The notes under the pieces were generated by a model that saw only the letters and a list, made by a program, of their open reading frames with translations, did no database searches and was not told the DNA's origin. The position numbers were made by a program, and so were the translations under genes. This document shows, in pieces, positions 6,467 through 15,881 of a stretch of 64,000 nt of DNA. The DNA comes from Paraliobacillus quinghaiensis (lineage in GTDB: Bacteria; Bacillota; Bacilli; Bacillales; Amphibacillaceae), in contig NZ_QJSH01000004.1 in the NCBI RefSeq assembly GCF_003426025.1, forward strand, positions 1 to 64,000, read 5' to 3'. Position 1 is the stretch's first letter. Each line of letters opens with the position of its first letter.

Positions 6467-9121
6467 TTAATGCTTAGAAAAAAATCTCCTATTCAGGTAT
6501 TTCTCCATTTCAACCACAATAAATACAACCAAGCCTAGCGCTATCGGAATGAACCATAGTCCAAATTCTAATGGTGCTGTTGCAAAAACCGTGTGCATAA
6601 ATGGTGCATATGTTATGGCGAGTTGTAATCCAATTAATATACCACAAACGATGAATGCTACCTTATTAGTGAAAAAGCTTTTATTTAATGCGAAACCATG
6701 CTCATTCCGGACATTAAATAAATAAAACATTTTACCGAATACAACAATGTTTAATGTAACTGTATTTGCTACTGCGTGATCAAAACCATTATCAACCATG
6801 ATTGTGTTCACAATTAAACCTGTACCTGCCACAATGGCGGCTACATAGAAAATTCGAAACACATAATACTTACTTAAAAGCTGAGATCCTTTTTCCCTTG
6901 GCTTCCGAACCATAACATCTTTCTCCGCAGGTTCATAAACAAAGGCAAACGAAATAGTAACAGCTGTAACCATGTTAATCCATAATAATTGAACTGGACT
7001 TAATGGCATGGAGATCCCTAACAATATACTTGCCATTACAATAAAACCTTCTGCTGCACTTGTTGGAAGTAAGAACAAAATTGTCTTTTTAACATTATCG
7101 TACACACGACGTCCTTCTTCAATCGCATCTACTATTGTACTAAAGTTATCATCCGTTAAGATCATATTTGATGCATCTTTAGAGACTTCAGTTCCTTTAA
7201 TCCCCATTGCTACACCAATATCTGCTTTTTTCAGGGCTGGTGCATCATTAACACCATCTCCTGTCATGGAGGTTACTTCTCCATTTTTCTGCAATGCCTT
7301 AACAATTCTTAATTTATTCGCTGGGCTCGTTCTAGCAAAAACCGCATAATCCTCAATTACCTCTGCTAGCTCATCATCAGACATTTGATCAATTTCTTTT
7401 CCAGTTATCGCTTTATCGTTTTTTAGAATTCCTATTTTTTTACCAATTGCAACTGCTGTAGATGGATGATCTCCTGTAATCATTTTTACCTGCACACCAG
7501 CAGTTTGTGCTGCTTTAACTGACTGAATTGCTTCTTCACGTGGTGGGTCAATAATTCCAGCCAATCCTAGAAATTCAATATCTTTTTTTACGTCATCATG
7601 TGTTAAGTCTTCCATTTGATCTGATACTTTTTTATACGCAACAGCTATAACACGTTGGCCATGTTTAGCCATTTGTTCCATTTGTTGTTCCCAAAAGTTC
7701 CGATCAAATTCATTGTTACCATGAAGCATATCAAAGATTTCCCCAGGTGCCCCTTTAATATAAATCATCCTACCTTCTTCACCGCTAGCTAATGTCGCCA
7801 TATATTTGTAAGAAGAATCAAATGGGATTTTATCTATCTCTTCTGTTTCTGGTAAAGATAGATCAGTTTTTTCTGCTAACGTGATAAAACAACCATCTGT
7901 GGGTTCTCCAGTGATGTTCCAACGTCCGTTTTCATCTTGAAACAATTCCGATTCATTTGCTGTCTTCGTAGCAAGCAGGAACTTTTCCAATAGAGGATCT
8001 TTCTCTTTTGTTTCTGATTGTATTTCTCCCTCAGGTGCGTAGCCTTCCCCTGTTATAGAATAAGTCTGATTTGGTGTTATGACTGTTTTTACAGTCATTT
8101 CATTCTTGGTTAATGTTCCGGTTTTATCCGAATTAATAATTGACACAGATCCTAAGGTTTCAACGGATGGCAAGCTTTTGACAATTGCATTTCGTTTGGC
8201 CATTTTTTGAACACCAATTGCTAGAATCATTGACATAATTGCCGGCAAACCTTCTGGAATTGATCCGACTACCATAGCAATAACAGATAGAAACAGTTCA
8301 CCAATCTCATAGTCGCGGAAAAAATAGGCAAAGACAAAGAATGCAATAGCAATTAAGACAACAGCGATCGTTATATTTTTGCCAAATTCAGCTGTTTGCT
8401 TCGTTAGAGGTGTCTCCATCTCTTTTACTTCCGTCATTTGTTCGTTAATTTTACCAATTTCCGTGTGGTTACCCGTTTCTACCACAACACCAACACCTGT
8501 ACCAGATGTAACAGATGTTCCGGAAAATGCCATATTAATACGATCTGCCAATACAGTATCATCTGGTAAAGCACCTACTTGTTTTTCAACAGAGTCAGAT
8601 TCTCCAGTTAAGGCTGATTCCTCAACCTTCAGATTATCCGCATCTACTATCCTTATGTCAGCAGGTACACGGTCGCCAGGGAATAAGTAGACAACATCCC
8701 CTCTAACCAGTTGTTTGGCATCTATTTCAACACGACTTCCATCACGTTCTACCGTTGCTTCAACTGACAACATGTTACGAATACTATCTAATGCTTTTTG
8801 CGCTTTACTTTCTTGAAAATAACCAATTAATGCATTAACAATCACTACCATACCAATAACAGCTGAATCAATATAATGTTCTATTAAAAAGGTAATAATT
8901 GTAGCTGCGATTAACACATAAATAATAATGTCATGAAACTGCTTGATGATTTTTTTTAATGTTGATTCTTTCTTAATGTCATCAAGCTTATTTTCACCAA
9001 ATTCGTCTAACCTTTCCTTCACTTCATCTTCTGCTAAACCTAACTCTATATCTGTTTTTAATTCTTTCTGTAGATCATCTATATTTTTTGCGAACCAATT
9101 CTTTTGTGCATCATCATCCAT
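6467..9121 (-). CDS. P2-type cation-transporting ATPase
   Basis: An 884-residue membrane pump. The order is: an N-terminal cation-ATPase domain, the actuator loop with LTGES (171-175), the M4 ion-site motif PEGLP (289-293), the phosphorylation motif DKTGT with Asp332, the nucleotide-binding domain, TGDGVNDAP, and a C-terminal six-helix bundle. The family includes Ca2+ and Na+ pumps (PacL/YloB type). In M6 the motif reads WINMVTAVT; where Ca2+ pumps have NxxTD, alanine replaces the aspartate, so Ca2+ specificity is doubtful and monovalent cation export is possible. AAGGG lies upstream of the ATG, and a terminator follows. Confidence 0.88.
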   Translation of the reverse strand: MDDDAQKNWFAKNIDDLQKELKTDIELGLAEDEVKERLDEFGENKLDDIKKESTLKKIIKQFHDIIIYVLIAATIITFLIEHYIDSAVIGMVVIVNALIGYFQESKAQKALDSIRNMLSVEATVERDGSRVEIDAKQLVRGDVVYLFPGDRVPADIRIVDADNLKVEESALTGESDSVEKQVGALPDDTVLADRINMAFSGTSVTSGTGVGVVVETGNHTEIGKINEQMTEVKEMETPLTKQTAEFGKNITIAVVLIAIAFFVFAYFFRDYEIGELFLSVIAMVVGSIPEGLPAIMSMILAIGVQKMAKRNAIVKSLPSVETLGSVSIINSDKTGTLTKNEMTVKTVITPNQTYSITGEGYAPEGEIQSETKEKDPLLEKFLLATKTANESELFQDENGRWNITGEPTDGCFITLAEKTDLSLPETEEIDKIPFDSSYKYMATLASGEEGRMIYIKGAPGEIFDMLHGNNEFDRNFWEQQMEQMAKHGQRVIAVAYKKVSDQMEDLTHDDVKKDIEFLGLAGIIDPPREEAIQSVKAAQTAGVQVKMITGDHPSTAVAIGKKIGILKNDKAITGKEIDQMSDDELAEVIEDYAVFARTSPANKLRIVKALQKNGEVTSMTGDGVNDAPALKKADIGVAMGIKGTEVSKDASNMILTDDNFSTIVDAIEEGRRVYDNVKKTILFLLPTSAAEGFIVMASILLGISMPLSPVQLLWINMVTAVTISFAFVYEPAEKDVMVRKPREKGSQLLSKYYVFRIFYVAAIVAGTGLIVNTIMVDNGFDHAVANTVTLNIVVFGKMFYLFNVRNEHGFALNKSFFTNKVAFIVCGILIGLQLAITYAPFMHTVFATAPLEFGLWFIPIALGLVVFIVVEMEKYLNRRFFSKH

Positions 9122-9336
9122 CTCGCATTTCCCTTTCCCTTCATATTATTAGACGTCTCCAACAACTACTTATTCGAGCATATATTTATATACCCTATTC
9201 CCAATTCGAACTTAAGTAAACGTGGCGATCACTTGGATTATTTTCACGCTCTCTATACATGTTTAATTTAGCAAGATTGGTACATAATACTAAAATAATT
9301 CTTGTCATAATTAATATGTTAAAAGGGGTTTCTTCG

Positions 9337-10902
9337 ATGTTTAAGAAAGTAGGAAAAAGAAATATAGCTAAGTCTAATCAATCGAACCGAGAATCGAAAG
9401 AATCCATAACATTACACAGTAATCTAACAGCTAATCTTGATCGGATAAAACAGGACCTACCAGCTGAAGATGTTATTATACGGGAATTTAAGATTGGTAC
9501 CAAGAAAAAAACAAAAGCTGGTATCATCTATGTTAGTGGTTTAGTAGATAAACAAATGATACAAGATTACATACTGGAATCACTTATGATCGAACCAACT
9601 AATCTAAAGCAAATTGACAACTCAGATGCTGTGGCACTATTAAAAGATTCACTTTTAACAATCGGAAAAATAGAGGATATTTTTGATTTTGAAGATCTCT
9701 ATAATGAACTTCTATCAGGGAATTCAATCATACTACTTGATGGAGAACCACAAGGATTCTCGACTAGTACAAGGGGCTGGGAAGATCGTGGTGTAACAGA
9801 ACCGAGTACACAAAACGTAATTAGAGGACCAAAAGATTCTTTTACTGAAACATTACTTACAAATATTACACTGATTCGCCGTCGGATAAAGGATATTAAT
9901 CTTCGTCTAGAAATGAAAAAAATAGGAAGAAGAACAAAAACAGACGTTGCGATTATGTATATAAATGGCGTTGCTGATGAAAAAGTAGTGAAGGAAGTAC
10001 AGAAAAGGCTGGATCGTATTGATATAGATGCGGTCTTAGAAAGTGGTTACATTGAAGAGCTGATACAAGATGAGACATATACGCCATTCCCAACCATTTA
10101 TAATTCAGAACGGCCTGATGTGATAGCAGGAAATCTTTTAGAAGGTAGAATCGCAATTATCGTAGACGGTACGCCATTTGTGCTTGTTGTACCTGCACTT
10201 TTTATACAATTTTTCCAATCAAGTGAAGATTACTACCAACGTGCTGATCTTGCATTTTTAGTTCGATTAATTCGTTATTTAGCTTTTTTTCTATCATTAG
10301 TTACACCTTCAGCGTATATTGCTGTTACAACCTTTCATCAAGAAATGTTGCAAACACAGCTTTTAATAAGTCTGGCAGAACAGCGTGAAGGAGTACCCTT
10401 TCCAGCCTTTCTTGAAGCTCTACTAATGGAGATCACCTTTGAGATCTTGCGCGAAGCTGGCCTACGTATGCCAAAAGCAATTGGTCCAGCTATTTCAATT
10501 GTTGGTGCATTAGTGCTTGGACAAGCTGCAGTTGAAGCTGGGATCGTTTCTGCCTCTATGGTAATCGTTGTTTCTCTTACTGCAATATCAAGTTTTGTTA
10601 TGCCTGCTTACAATTTAGCAATCACATTTCGGATGTTGCGTTTTGTATTAATGGGCTTAGCTGCAAGTTTTGGACTATTTGGGATTATCTTAGGACTGAT
10701 CACGATGGTACTTCACTTATGTAGCCTGCGTTCTTTTGGTGTACCCTATTTAACTCCTTTTGCGCCTTTTGAGGCAAAAGAACAAAAAGATGTCATTTTT
10801 CGAATGCCTTTATGGGGGATGACTTCACGCCCTCGTTCGATTAGCAAAAAAAATGTAAAACGACAACAACCAGTCTCCAAGGCTAAACCAAAACCAAGAT
10901 AA
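9337..10902 (+). CDS. gerXA: Spore germinant receptor subunit A
   Basis: A 521-residue GerA-family protein of the spore inner membrane. I start it at 9337 because AAAAGGGG lies 9 bases upstream; the frame is open further upstream without such a site. The first half is hydrophilic and holds the two tandem N-terminal ligand-sensing subdomains (IYVSGLVDKQMI and IMYINGVADEKVV mark the repeats). The second half has about five membrane segments with the family motif PFPAFLEALLMEITFEILREAG. It forms a receptor with the B and C subunits. First gene of a four-gene operon, expected to be made in the forespore. Confidence 0.95.
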   Translation: MFKKVGKRNIAKSNQSNRESKESITLHSNLTANLDRIKQDLPAEDVIIREFKIGTKKKTKAGIIYVSGLVDKQMIQDYILESLMIEPTNLKQIDNSDAVALLKDSLLTIGKIEDIFDFEDLYNELLSGNSIILLDGEPQGFSTSTRGWEDRGVTEPSTQNVIRGPKDSFTETLLTNITLIRRRIKDINLRLEMKKIGRRTKTDVAIMYINGVADEKVVKEVQKRLDRIDIDAVLESGYIEELIQDETYTPFPTIYNSERPDVIAGNLLEGRIAIIVDGTPFVLVVPALFIQFFQSSEDYYQRADLAFLVRLIRYLAFFLSLVTPSAYIAVTTFHQEMLQTQLLISLAEQREGVPFPAFLEALLMEITFEILREAGLRMPKAIGPAISIVGALVLGQAAVEAGIVSASMVIVVSLTAISSFVMPAYNLAITFRMLRFVLMGLAASFGLFGIILGLITMVLHLCSLRSFGVPYLTPFAPFEAKEQKDVIFRMPLWGMTSRPRSISKKNVKRQQPVSKAKPKPR

Positions 10903-10922
10903 GACAAGTAAAGGGGCTTCAT

Positions 10923-12116
10923 ATGAAACGGAAATTCAAATTACTTATACTCCTTTTCATAACACTAAGTTTGTTAAGTGGATGTTGGAGTCGTAAAGAA
11001 TTAGATGAAATGGCAATCGCAACAGCTTTGGGGATTGATAAAAGTGGAGAGGATTACCTTGTAACTGTTCAAATATTAAACCCCGGGGAAATTGCAAGCC
11101 AAGCGAATACAGACAGAACAGAGGTCACAACATACGAAACAACCGGAAAAACAATTTTTGAAGCTTTAAGAAAATTAACAACTAAATCTCCAAGAAAAAT
11201 TTACTTTGCACACACAAGGGTAATCATTTTTGGTGAAGAATTAGCGAAAGATAGTATAAAAAAGCCATTAGATCTAATCTCAAGAGATCATGATTTCAGA
11301 ACTGATTTTTTTATTCTAGTTGCTAAAGATACTGAGGCTAGTAATGTCTTAAAAGTATTAACTGCAATTAATAAAATCCCGGCTAATAAGATTTTCTCTT
11401 CCTTGCAAACCTCTGAAAATGAGTGGGCACCTACAAAAGCTGTCACAATAGACGAGTTAATCGTTAATTTCACAAATGGACGTTCAAGTCCAGTCTTAAC
11501 AAGTATTATAATAGAAGGAAATTCACAAGCTGGGAATAAGAATAGTAATGTCCATCAAATTGATGCATTAGCTAAACTAAAACTTACAGGATTGGCAGGA
11601 TTTAAAAAAGACAAACTTGTCGGTTGGCTGAATCAAGAAGAAAGTAAAGGCTTTAACTACATTACAGATAATGTTGAGAGTACTGTTGGTTATGTTCCAT
11701 GTGAAGATGAAATAATTGCTGTAGAAGTAATCAATTCATCCACAGATGTCACAGGAAAAGTTCAAAAAGGCGCACCTAAAATTAACATCCAAGTTAAATC
11801 TGAAGCAAATATAGGAGAAGTACAGTGTAAAAAGGATGTCACTAAACAGGAGATCATTAAGGAATTAGAAGAAGCGTTTGCTGATAAAACAAAAGCTATC
11901 ATTGAAAATAGTATCAAGAAAGCAAAAGATGACCTAGAAAGTGATATCTTTGGGTTTGGTGAGGCGATATATCGCGCTAATCCACAAGCTTGGAAAGAGA
12001 TAAAGCAAGATTGGGAACAATACTTTATCGATTTAGAGATTGAGATAAAAGTTAACTTCAAAATCAGGAGTACTGGAACAATTATGGAATCGTTCCAAAG
12101 AGAGAAGGACGAATAA
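10923..12116 (+). CDS. gerXC: Spore germinant receptor subunit C (lipoprotein)
   Basis: A 397-residue GerAC-family protein. The signal peptide ends in a lipobox LLSGC with Cys21, followed by the typical WSRKELDEMAIATALGID. GerC proteins are lipid-anchored on the outer face of the spore inner membrane and assemble with A and B subunits. It follows gerXA by 20 bases and is one base short of gerXD, consistent with one transcript. The length is normal for the family. Confidence 0.95.
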   Translation: MKRKFKLLILLFITLSLLSGCWSRKELDEMAIATALGIDKSGEDYLVTVQILNPGEIASQANTDRTEVTTYETTGKTIFEALRKLTTKSPRKIYFAHTRVIIFGEELAKDSIKKPLDLISRDHDFRTDFFILVAKDTEASNVLKVLTAINKIPANKIFSSLQTSENEWAPTKAVTIDELIVNFTNGRSSPVLTSIIIEGNSQAGNKNSNVHQIDALAKLKLTGLAGFKKDKLVGWLNQEESKGFNYITDNVESTVGYVPCEDEIIAVEVINSSTDVTGKVQKGAPKINIQVKSEANIGEVQCKKDVTKQEIIKELEEAFADKTKAIIENSIKKAKDDLESDIFGFGEAIYRANPQAWKEIKQDWEQYFIDLEIEIKVNFKIRSTGTIMESFQREKDE

Positions 12117-12117
12117 A

Positions 12118-12354
12118 ATGTTTATCAAAATATTTGGCGTACTTATACTCAGTAGCATTATCATGTATGTAGAAATCCCATCTCTGTTAAAACAAAAAGC
12201 TTTCAAAGATTTAGCTGCGTTTATAACTATTTTACTTATTGCGATTGTTTTAAGTACAATTCATTTTCTCGATATAACAATTCCAACTCCAATGGATGCT
12301 ATCGAGACTATTTACAAACCGTTAAGTAATTTTTTTGCAAGTTTATTGAAATAG
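12118..12354 (+). CDS. gerXD: Small two-helix membrane protein, GerXD-type
   Basis: A 78-residue protein with two hydrophobic segments (residues about 2-22 and 32-52). It lies between gerXC and gerXB with almost no spacing. Some GerA-type operons of Bacillus species encode such a small fourth, D subunit that modulates the response to germinants. I assign it from size, topology and position; the sequence itself has no strong motif. The gene order A-C-D-B is one of several seen in this family. Confidence 0.75.
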   Translation: MFIKIFGVLILSSIIMYVEIPSLLKQKAFKDLAAFITILLIAIVLSTIHFLDITIPTPMDAIETIYKPLSNFFASLLK

Positions 12355-12375
12355 GTAGAAAGGATGGGGGCGCTC

Positions 12376-13485
12376 ATGTTAGAAAACGGGAGAATTAGTA
12401 TTAAGCAGCTTGCTTCTTTAGTTATTTTTTTTACAATTGGAAGTTCCATTTTAGTTGCTCCGTCTGGTCTAGCACAAGCAGCAGAAAAGGATGCTTGGAT
12501 TTCCAGTATCCTTGGTGTTCTCATCGGTTTATTATTTGTGACACTATACAATTCCTTACAAAAAGAATTTCCTGATAAAACGCTAGTTCAATGCTCTGAG
12601 ATTATTCTTGGGAAGTGGTTAGGAAAGCTTGTTGCACTCTCCTTTTTAAGTTATTTCTTTATTCTTGCTAGTGTACTTTTACGAGAAATAGGCGATTTTG
12701 TAACTACTCAAATTATGCTGGATACACCAATAGAAGCGATATTAATTCTTTTTGCTGTGGTAGTTATGATTGGTGTACGTCTTGGACTGGAGACATATAG
12801 TCGTGCTACAGAGATCTTTTTCCCTTGGGTTTTTATCTTATTTACATTACTTATTACATTTTCTGCACCAGAAATCGATATTACAAAAGTACAACCACTT
12901 TTAGGTAACGGTTTCAAGCCAGTATTACAAGCAACATTTCCTTTTTTAGGACTACCTTTTTTGGAACTTGTTGTATTTTTAATGATTTTACCCTATGTAA
13001 AAAACCAAAATAAAGCAGGGAAAGCATTTTTAATTGGAACATTAATTGGTGGGCTAACTTTGATTATTATTACAGTCGCTTGCTTGCTTGTACTTGGTCC
13101 AGACTTAACAGCACGAAATAATTATCCTAGTTATGTTTTAGGAAAAAAAATGAGAATTACTGAAATTTTAGAACGTCTGGAAGTAATTGTTGCGATTATC
13201 TGGTTTCTTACCATTTTCTTCAAACTTGTGATTTGTTTTTATGCAACAACACTAGGACTTGCTCAAATGTTACGATTAAAAGACTATAGATCGTTGGTTT
13301 ATCCCCTTGGTATGATCTTAGTTATTTTAGCGATTATTATTAGTCCTAATGTTACGTATTTTCATTACATAATGGAAAAAACATGGACACCCTATTCCTT
13401 AACATATGGATTATTTCTGCCACTTTTATTGTTAGTGGTGTCTAGAGTGCGAAAAAGTACGGGATCACTCAACAAAAGAAAGTAA
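12376..13485 (+). CDS. gerXB: Spore germinant receptor subunit B (permease-like)
   Basis: A 369-residue GerAB-family integral membrane protein of the amino-acid/polyamine/organocation fold with about ten hydrophobic segments. The N-terminus GRISIKQLASLVIFF and the loop LPFLELVVFLMILPYV are family hallmarks. I prefer the ATG at 12376 over the one at 12364: AAAGGATGGGGG is then a well-spaced ribosome binding site, whereas the first ATG overlaps it. GerB subunits bind the nutrient germinant. Last gene of the operon. Confidence 0.94.
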   Translation: MLENGRISIKQLASLVIFFTIGSSILVAPSGLAQAAEKDAWISSILGVLIGLLFVTLYNSLQKEFPDKTLVQCSEIILGKWLGKLVALSFLSYFFILASVLLREIGDFVTTQIMLDTPIEAILILFAVVVMIGVRLGLETYSRATEIFFPWVFILFTLLITFSAPEIDITKVQPLLGNGFKPVLQATFPFLGLPFLELVVFLMILPYVKNQNKAGKAFLIGTLIGGLTLIIITVACLLVLGPDLTARNNYPSYVLGKKMRITEILERLEVIVAIIWFLTIFFKLVICFYATTLGLAQMLRLKDYRSLVYPLGMILVILAIIISPNVTYFHYIMEKTWTPYSLTYGLFLPLLLLVVSRVRKSTGSLNKRK

Positions 13486-13587
13486 TCCCTAAATTGTTCT
13501 TTTTTTGAGTGATTCTAATTTTTATTCTGACGATTCGGTTCCGTTGTTAGTCTTTTTCGTCGCTGTATGATAGACAACAGTTAGATA

Positions 13588-14103
13588 TTAAGTAGCAGCA
13601 CTATTATTGGCAGCGTTCCTTCTTCGCCTAGTAATCATGTTAACACCCATTACAACAACGATTAATTCTTCATCTGACAAATTTGGCGAGAAATTTTGTA
13701 GTTGATATGCTGATGATTGCATAAATCCACTCACTTTTTTGAAAGTTGCTACTTGTTCGTTTTGCTGATTTAAAACTGTATAATCCTTTGAAAAAGCTGC
13801 TGATTCAATGTAATACTCTCCATATTGATACGAAGTGTAAACATATTTTTTTCCAATCGAAAAGAAAGGTTTTTTTAATAGACCTATTTCTTGATCGTTC
13901 TTATCCTTGGTGATCCACTTAGAACTCATGAATTTAAAAGAGCCTTTCATTACAATATTACCGTTCGCATCTAGTACATCCACCCCTGATGAAAACATAC
14001 TCTTCAAATCTAGCTCACCAACAACTTCTTTTGTTTCAGTGAGAATTTCTGTTTTTCCTGCTGAGAATAAATTATTTGAAAAATATAAGGAAGATTCACT
14101 CAT
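13588..14103 (-). CDS. Tubby/LURP-one-like domain protein
   Basis: A 171-residue cytoplasmic protein. The pattern of short beta strands (VGELDLKSMFSSGVDVLDANGNIVMKG ... KYVYTSYQYGEYYIES) fits the LURP-one/Tubby C-terminal-like barrel family (YxjI-like). It ends in a basic RRRRNAANN tail. The function of these bacterial proteins is not established; lipid-membrane binding is suggested for some relatives. It is transcribed alone, facing away from the antiporter gene. Confidence 0.55.
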   Translation of the reverse strand: MSESSLYFSNNLFSAGKTEILTETKEVVGELDLKSMFSSGVDVLDANGNIVMKGSFKFMSSKWITKDKNDQEIGLLKKPFFSIGKKYVYTSYQYGEYYIESAAFSKDYTVLNQQNEQVATFKKVSGFMQSSAYQLQNFSPNLSDEELIVVVMGVNMITRRRRNAANNSAAT

Positions 14104-14365
14104 TTAATTGACTCCTTTCAAAAGCTGGTTTATTTATTAACGATTATACTAGCTAAAAAGTTCCATTTTAAATCAATTTCCACTACTTGTAAGCTCCTCT
14201 TCCATGAAGGGTCGATATCAGTTATTTTTTATACTAAATCGCCCCTTCCATCTAGAATATCTGCCCTTCTCCATAATTTATCTACCCTCCAGCATCTCAT
14301 AGGGTTTATTCGCTTTTATTTTCGGCTATAGTAATACGTATTACATTAAAAAGGTGGGAACAACT

Positions 14366-15559
14366 GTGGAAATTGCACAAATCATCTGGCTACTATTTAT
14401 CGGCTTTATAATTTTTACAATTGATAAAAAGCAAGAGAATTTTCCTGTACCAACGATTCTTTTAGTACTCGGAATTGTATTATCATTTATTCCTTACTTT
14501 TCCACAATTAATGTAACAGCAGATATGATCTATCATATTTTCCTACCGGCATTACTATTCATCTCTGCTTATCAATTTCCACCAAAAGATTTTAAACAAA
14601 ATGCCGGAATTATTTTATTCCTAGCAACAATTGGATTATTACTTACAGTAGGTTTACTCGGCGGATCAATTTTTGTCTTAGGCAACTTTTTTACATCCAT
14701 ATCTTTTCTTGGTGCACTCATTATTGCTGCTATATTAACACCTACTGACCCAGTCTCTGTCGTTTCCATTTTAAAAAAATCGACTGGAGATGAGAAGGTT
14801 GCCTCTATTGTAGAAGGCGAATCCATGTTGAATGATGGGACAAGTATCGTTGTCTTCACAGTTCTTGCAGGCATGCTAACAAATCAGCAAACCTTTTCCC
14901 CTTTGTCATTCGTATTTGAATTCTTATATGTATCAATTGGTGGTGCTTTACTTGGGATTGGATTCGGCTGGCTGATGAGTAAAGGGGTGCACTATACCCA
15001 TCATAAAGAATATCAAGTAATGCTTAGTATTGTACTTGCTTACGGGATTTTTCATATCGCTGAATTTATTGGAGTGTCTGGTGTGTTGGCAACGGTAGCA
15101 AGCGGTATGATGCTATCATTTGAATATGGTCGTACAATTAAAGAAGCGCATTTTAAAGAGGCACTTGACGGATTCTGGGGAATTGTTGAACTGGCTATTC
15201 TTTCGTTAATTTTCTTAGTGATTGGGATCGAAGCTGCTGATTATCTTATTTTTGATGGTTGGTTTTTTGCAATTATTATTTTCATCGCAACAATCATGAT
15301 TCGATTCATATTAATTACTGGTACGAAACAGCTTTTTTCAAACTGGCGTAGCACTACAAATTGGAGTGAAACTTTTCTCATATCTTGGTCTGGATTAAAA
15401 GGAACAATCTCTATTTTTCTTATTCTCACACTTCATGCAAAGAACACAGTAAACGCTGAAATTGACTGGATCGTTTCCCTTTCATTTGCCGTTGTTATTC
15501 TATCACTTATTGTGCAAAGTTTAGGCATTTATCCCTTATCAAAAAAACTTAGACAATAA
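14366..15559 (+). CDS. CPA1-family Na+/H+ antiporter
   Basis: A 397-residue membrane protein with about twelve hydrophobic segments. The ion-site region reads ILTPTDPVSVVSIL (TDP motif) and is followed by EGESMLNDGTSIVVF, both diagnostic of NhaP/NHE-type exchangers. The likely start is GTG at 14366, with AAGGTGG eight bases upstream; a GTG twelve bases earlier overlaps that site. It exchanges cytoplasmic Na+ (or K+) for H+, which fits a salt- or alkali-tolerant lifestyle. There is no cytoplasmic regulatory tail. Confidence 0.9.
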   Translation: MEIAQIIWLLFIGFIIFTIDKKQENFPVPTILLVLGIVLSFIPYFSTINVTADMIYHIFLPALLFISAYQFPPKDFKQNAGIILFLATIGLLLTVGLLGGSIFVLGNFFTSISFLGALIIAAILTPTDPVSVVSILKKSTGDEKVASIVEGESMLNDGTSIVVFTVLAGMLTNQQTFSPLSFVFEFLYVSIGGALLGIGFGWLMSKGVHYTHHKEYQVMLSIVLAYGIFHIAEFIGVSGVLATVASGMMLSFEYGRTIKEAHFKEALDGFWGIVELAILSLIFLVIGIEAADYLIFDGWFFAIIIFIATIMIRFILITGTKQLFSNWRSTTNWSETFLISWSGLKGTISIFLILTLHAKNTVNAEIDWIVSLSFAVVILSLIVQSLGIYPLSKKLRQ

Positions 15560-15560
15560 T

Positions 15561-15592
15561 TGAGAAAAGGGAACTATTCTCGTTTTTCATAC
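15561..15592 (+). terminator. Weak terminator after the antiporter
   Basis: GAGAA pairs with TTCTC and is followed by GTTTTTC, directly after the stop codon. The stem is short. Confidence 0.45.
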
Positions 15593-15630
15593 GTATAGTA
15601 ATAGTAACAAGCAATAATGGGGGTTAGTAT

Positions 15631-15819
15631 ATGTCAGAGGAAAAAATATGTCCTAGCTGTGGCAATGATTCGTTCGTTGAAGGAAAATTGGATGGCTATG
15701 CTGCTATACGACCAGTTGATCGGATTTTTTCTGGAGGATCCGCGATGATCCTTCGCTTTTGTAATAGTTGTGGTGAAGTAGATTCAATCAAAGTAGAGAA
15801 ACCGCAGAAATTTAAATGA
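15631..15819 (+). CDS. Small zinc-ribbon protein
   Basis: A 62-residue protein with two cysteine knuckles, CPSCGND at the N-terminus and CNSCGE near the C-terminus, spaced as a single zinc ribbon. Bacillaceae have several such small zinc-binding proteins of unknown role. GGGGGTTAG precedes the ATG. Its original terminator seems to be the palindrome that is now split by an insertion sequence. Confidence 0.7.
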   Translation: MSEEKICPSCGNDSFVEGKLDGYAAIRPVDRIFSGGSAMILRFCNSCGEVDSIKVEKPQKFK

Positions 15820-15881
15820 ATAGAAAAAGCTAACTGACTTATATAATCTGTACCCTTTGTAAAGGACTTTTTAAAAAAAGA

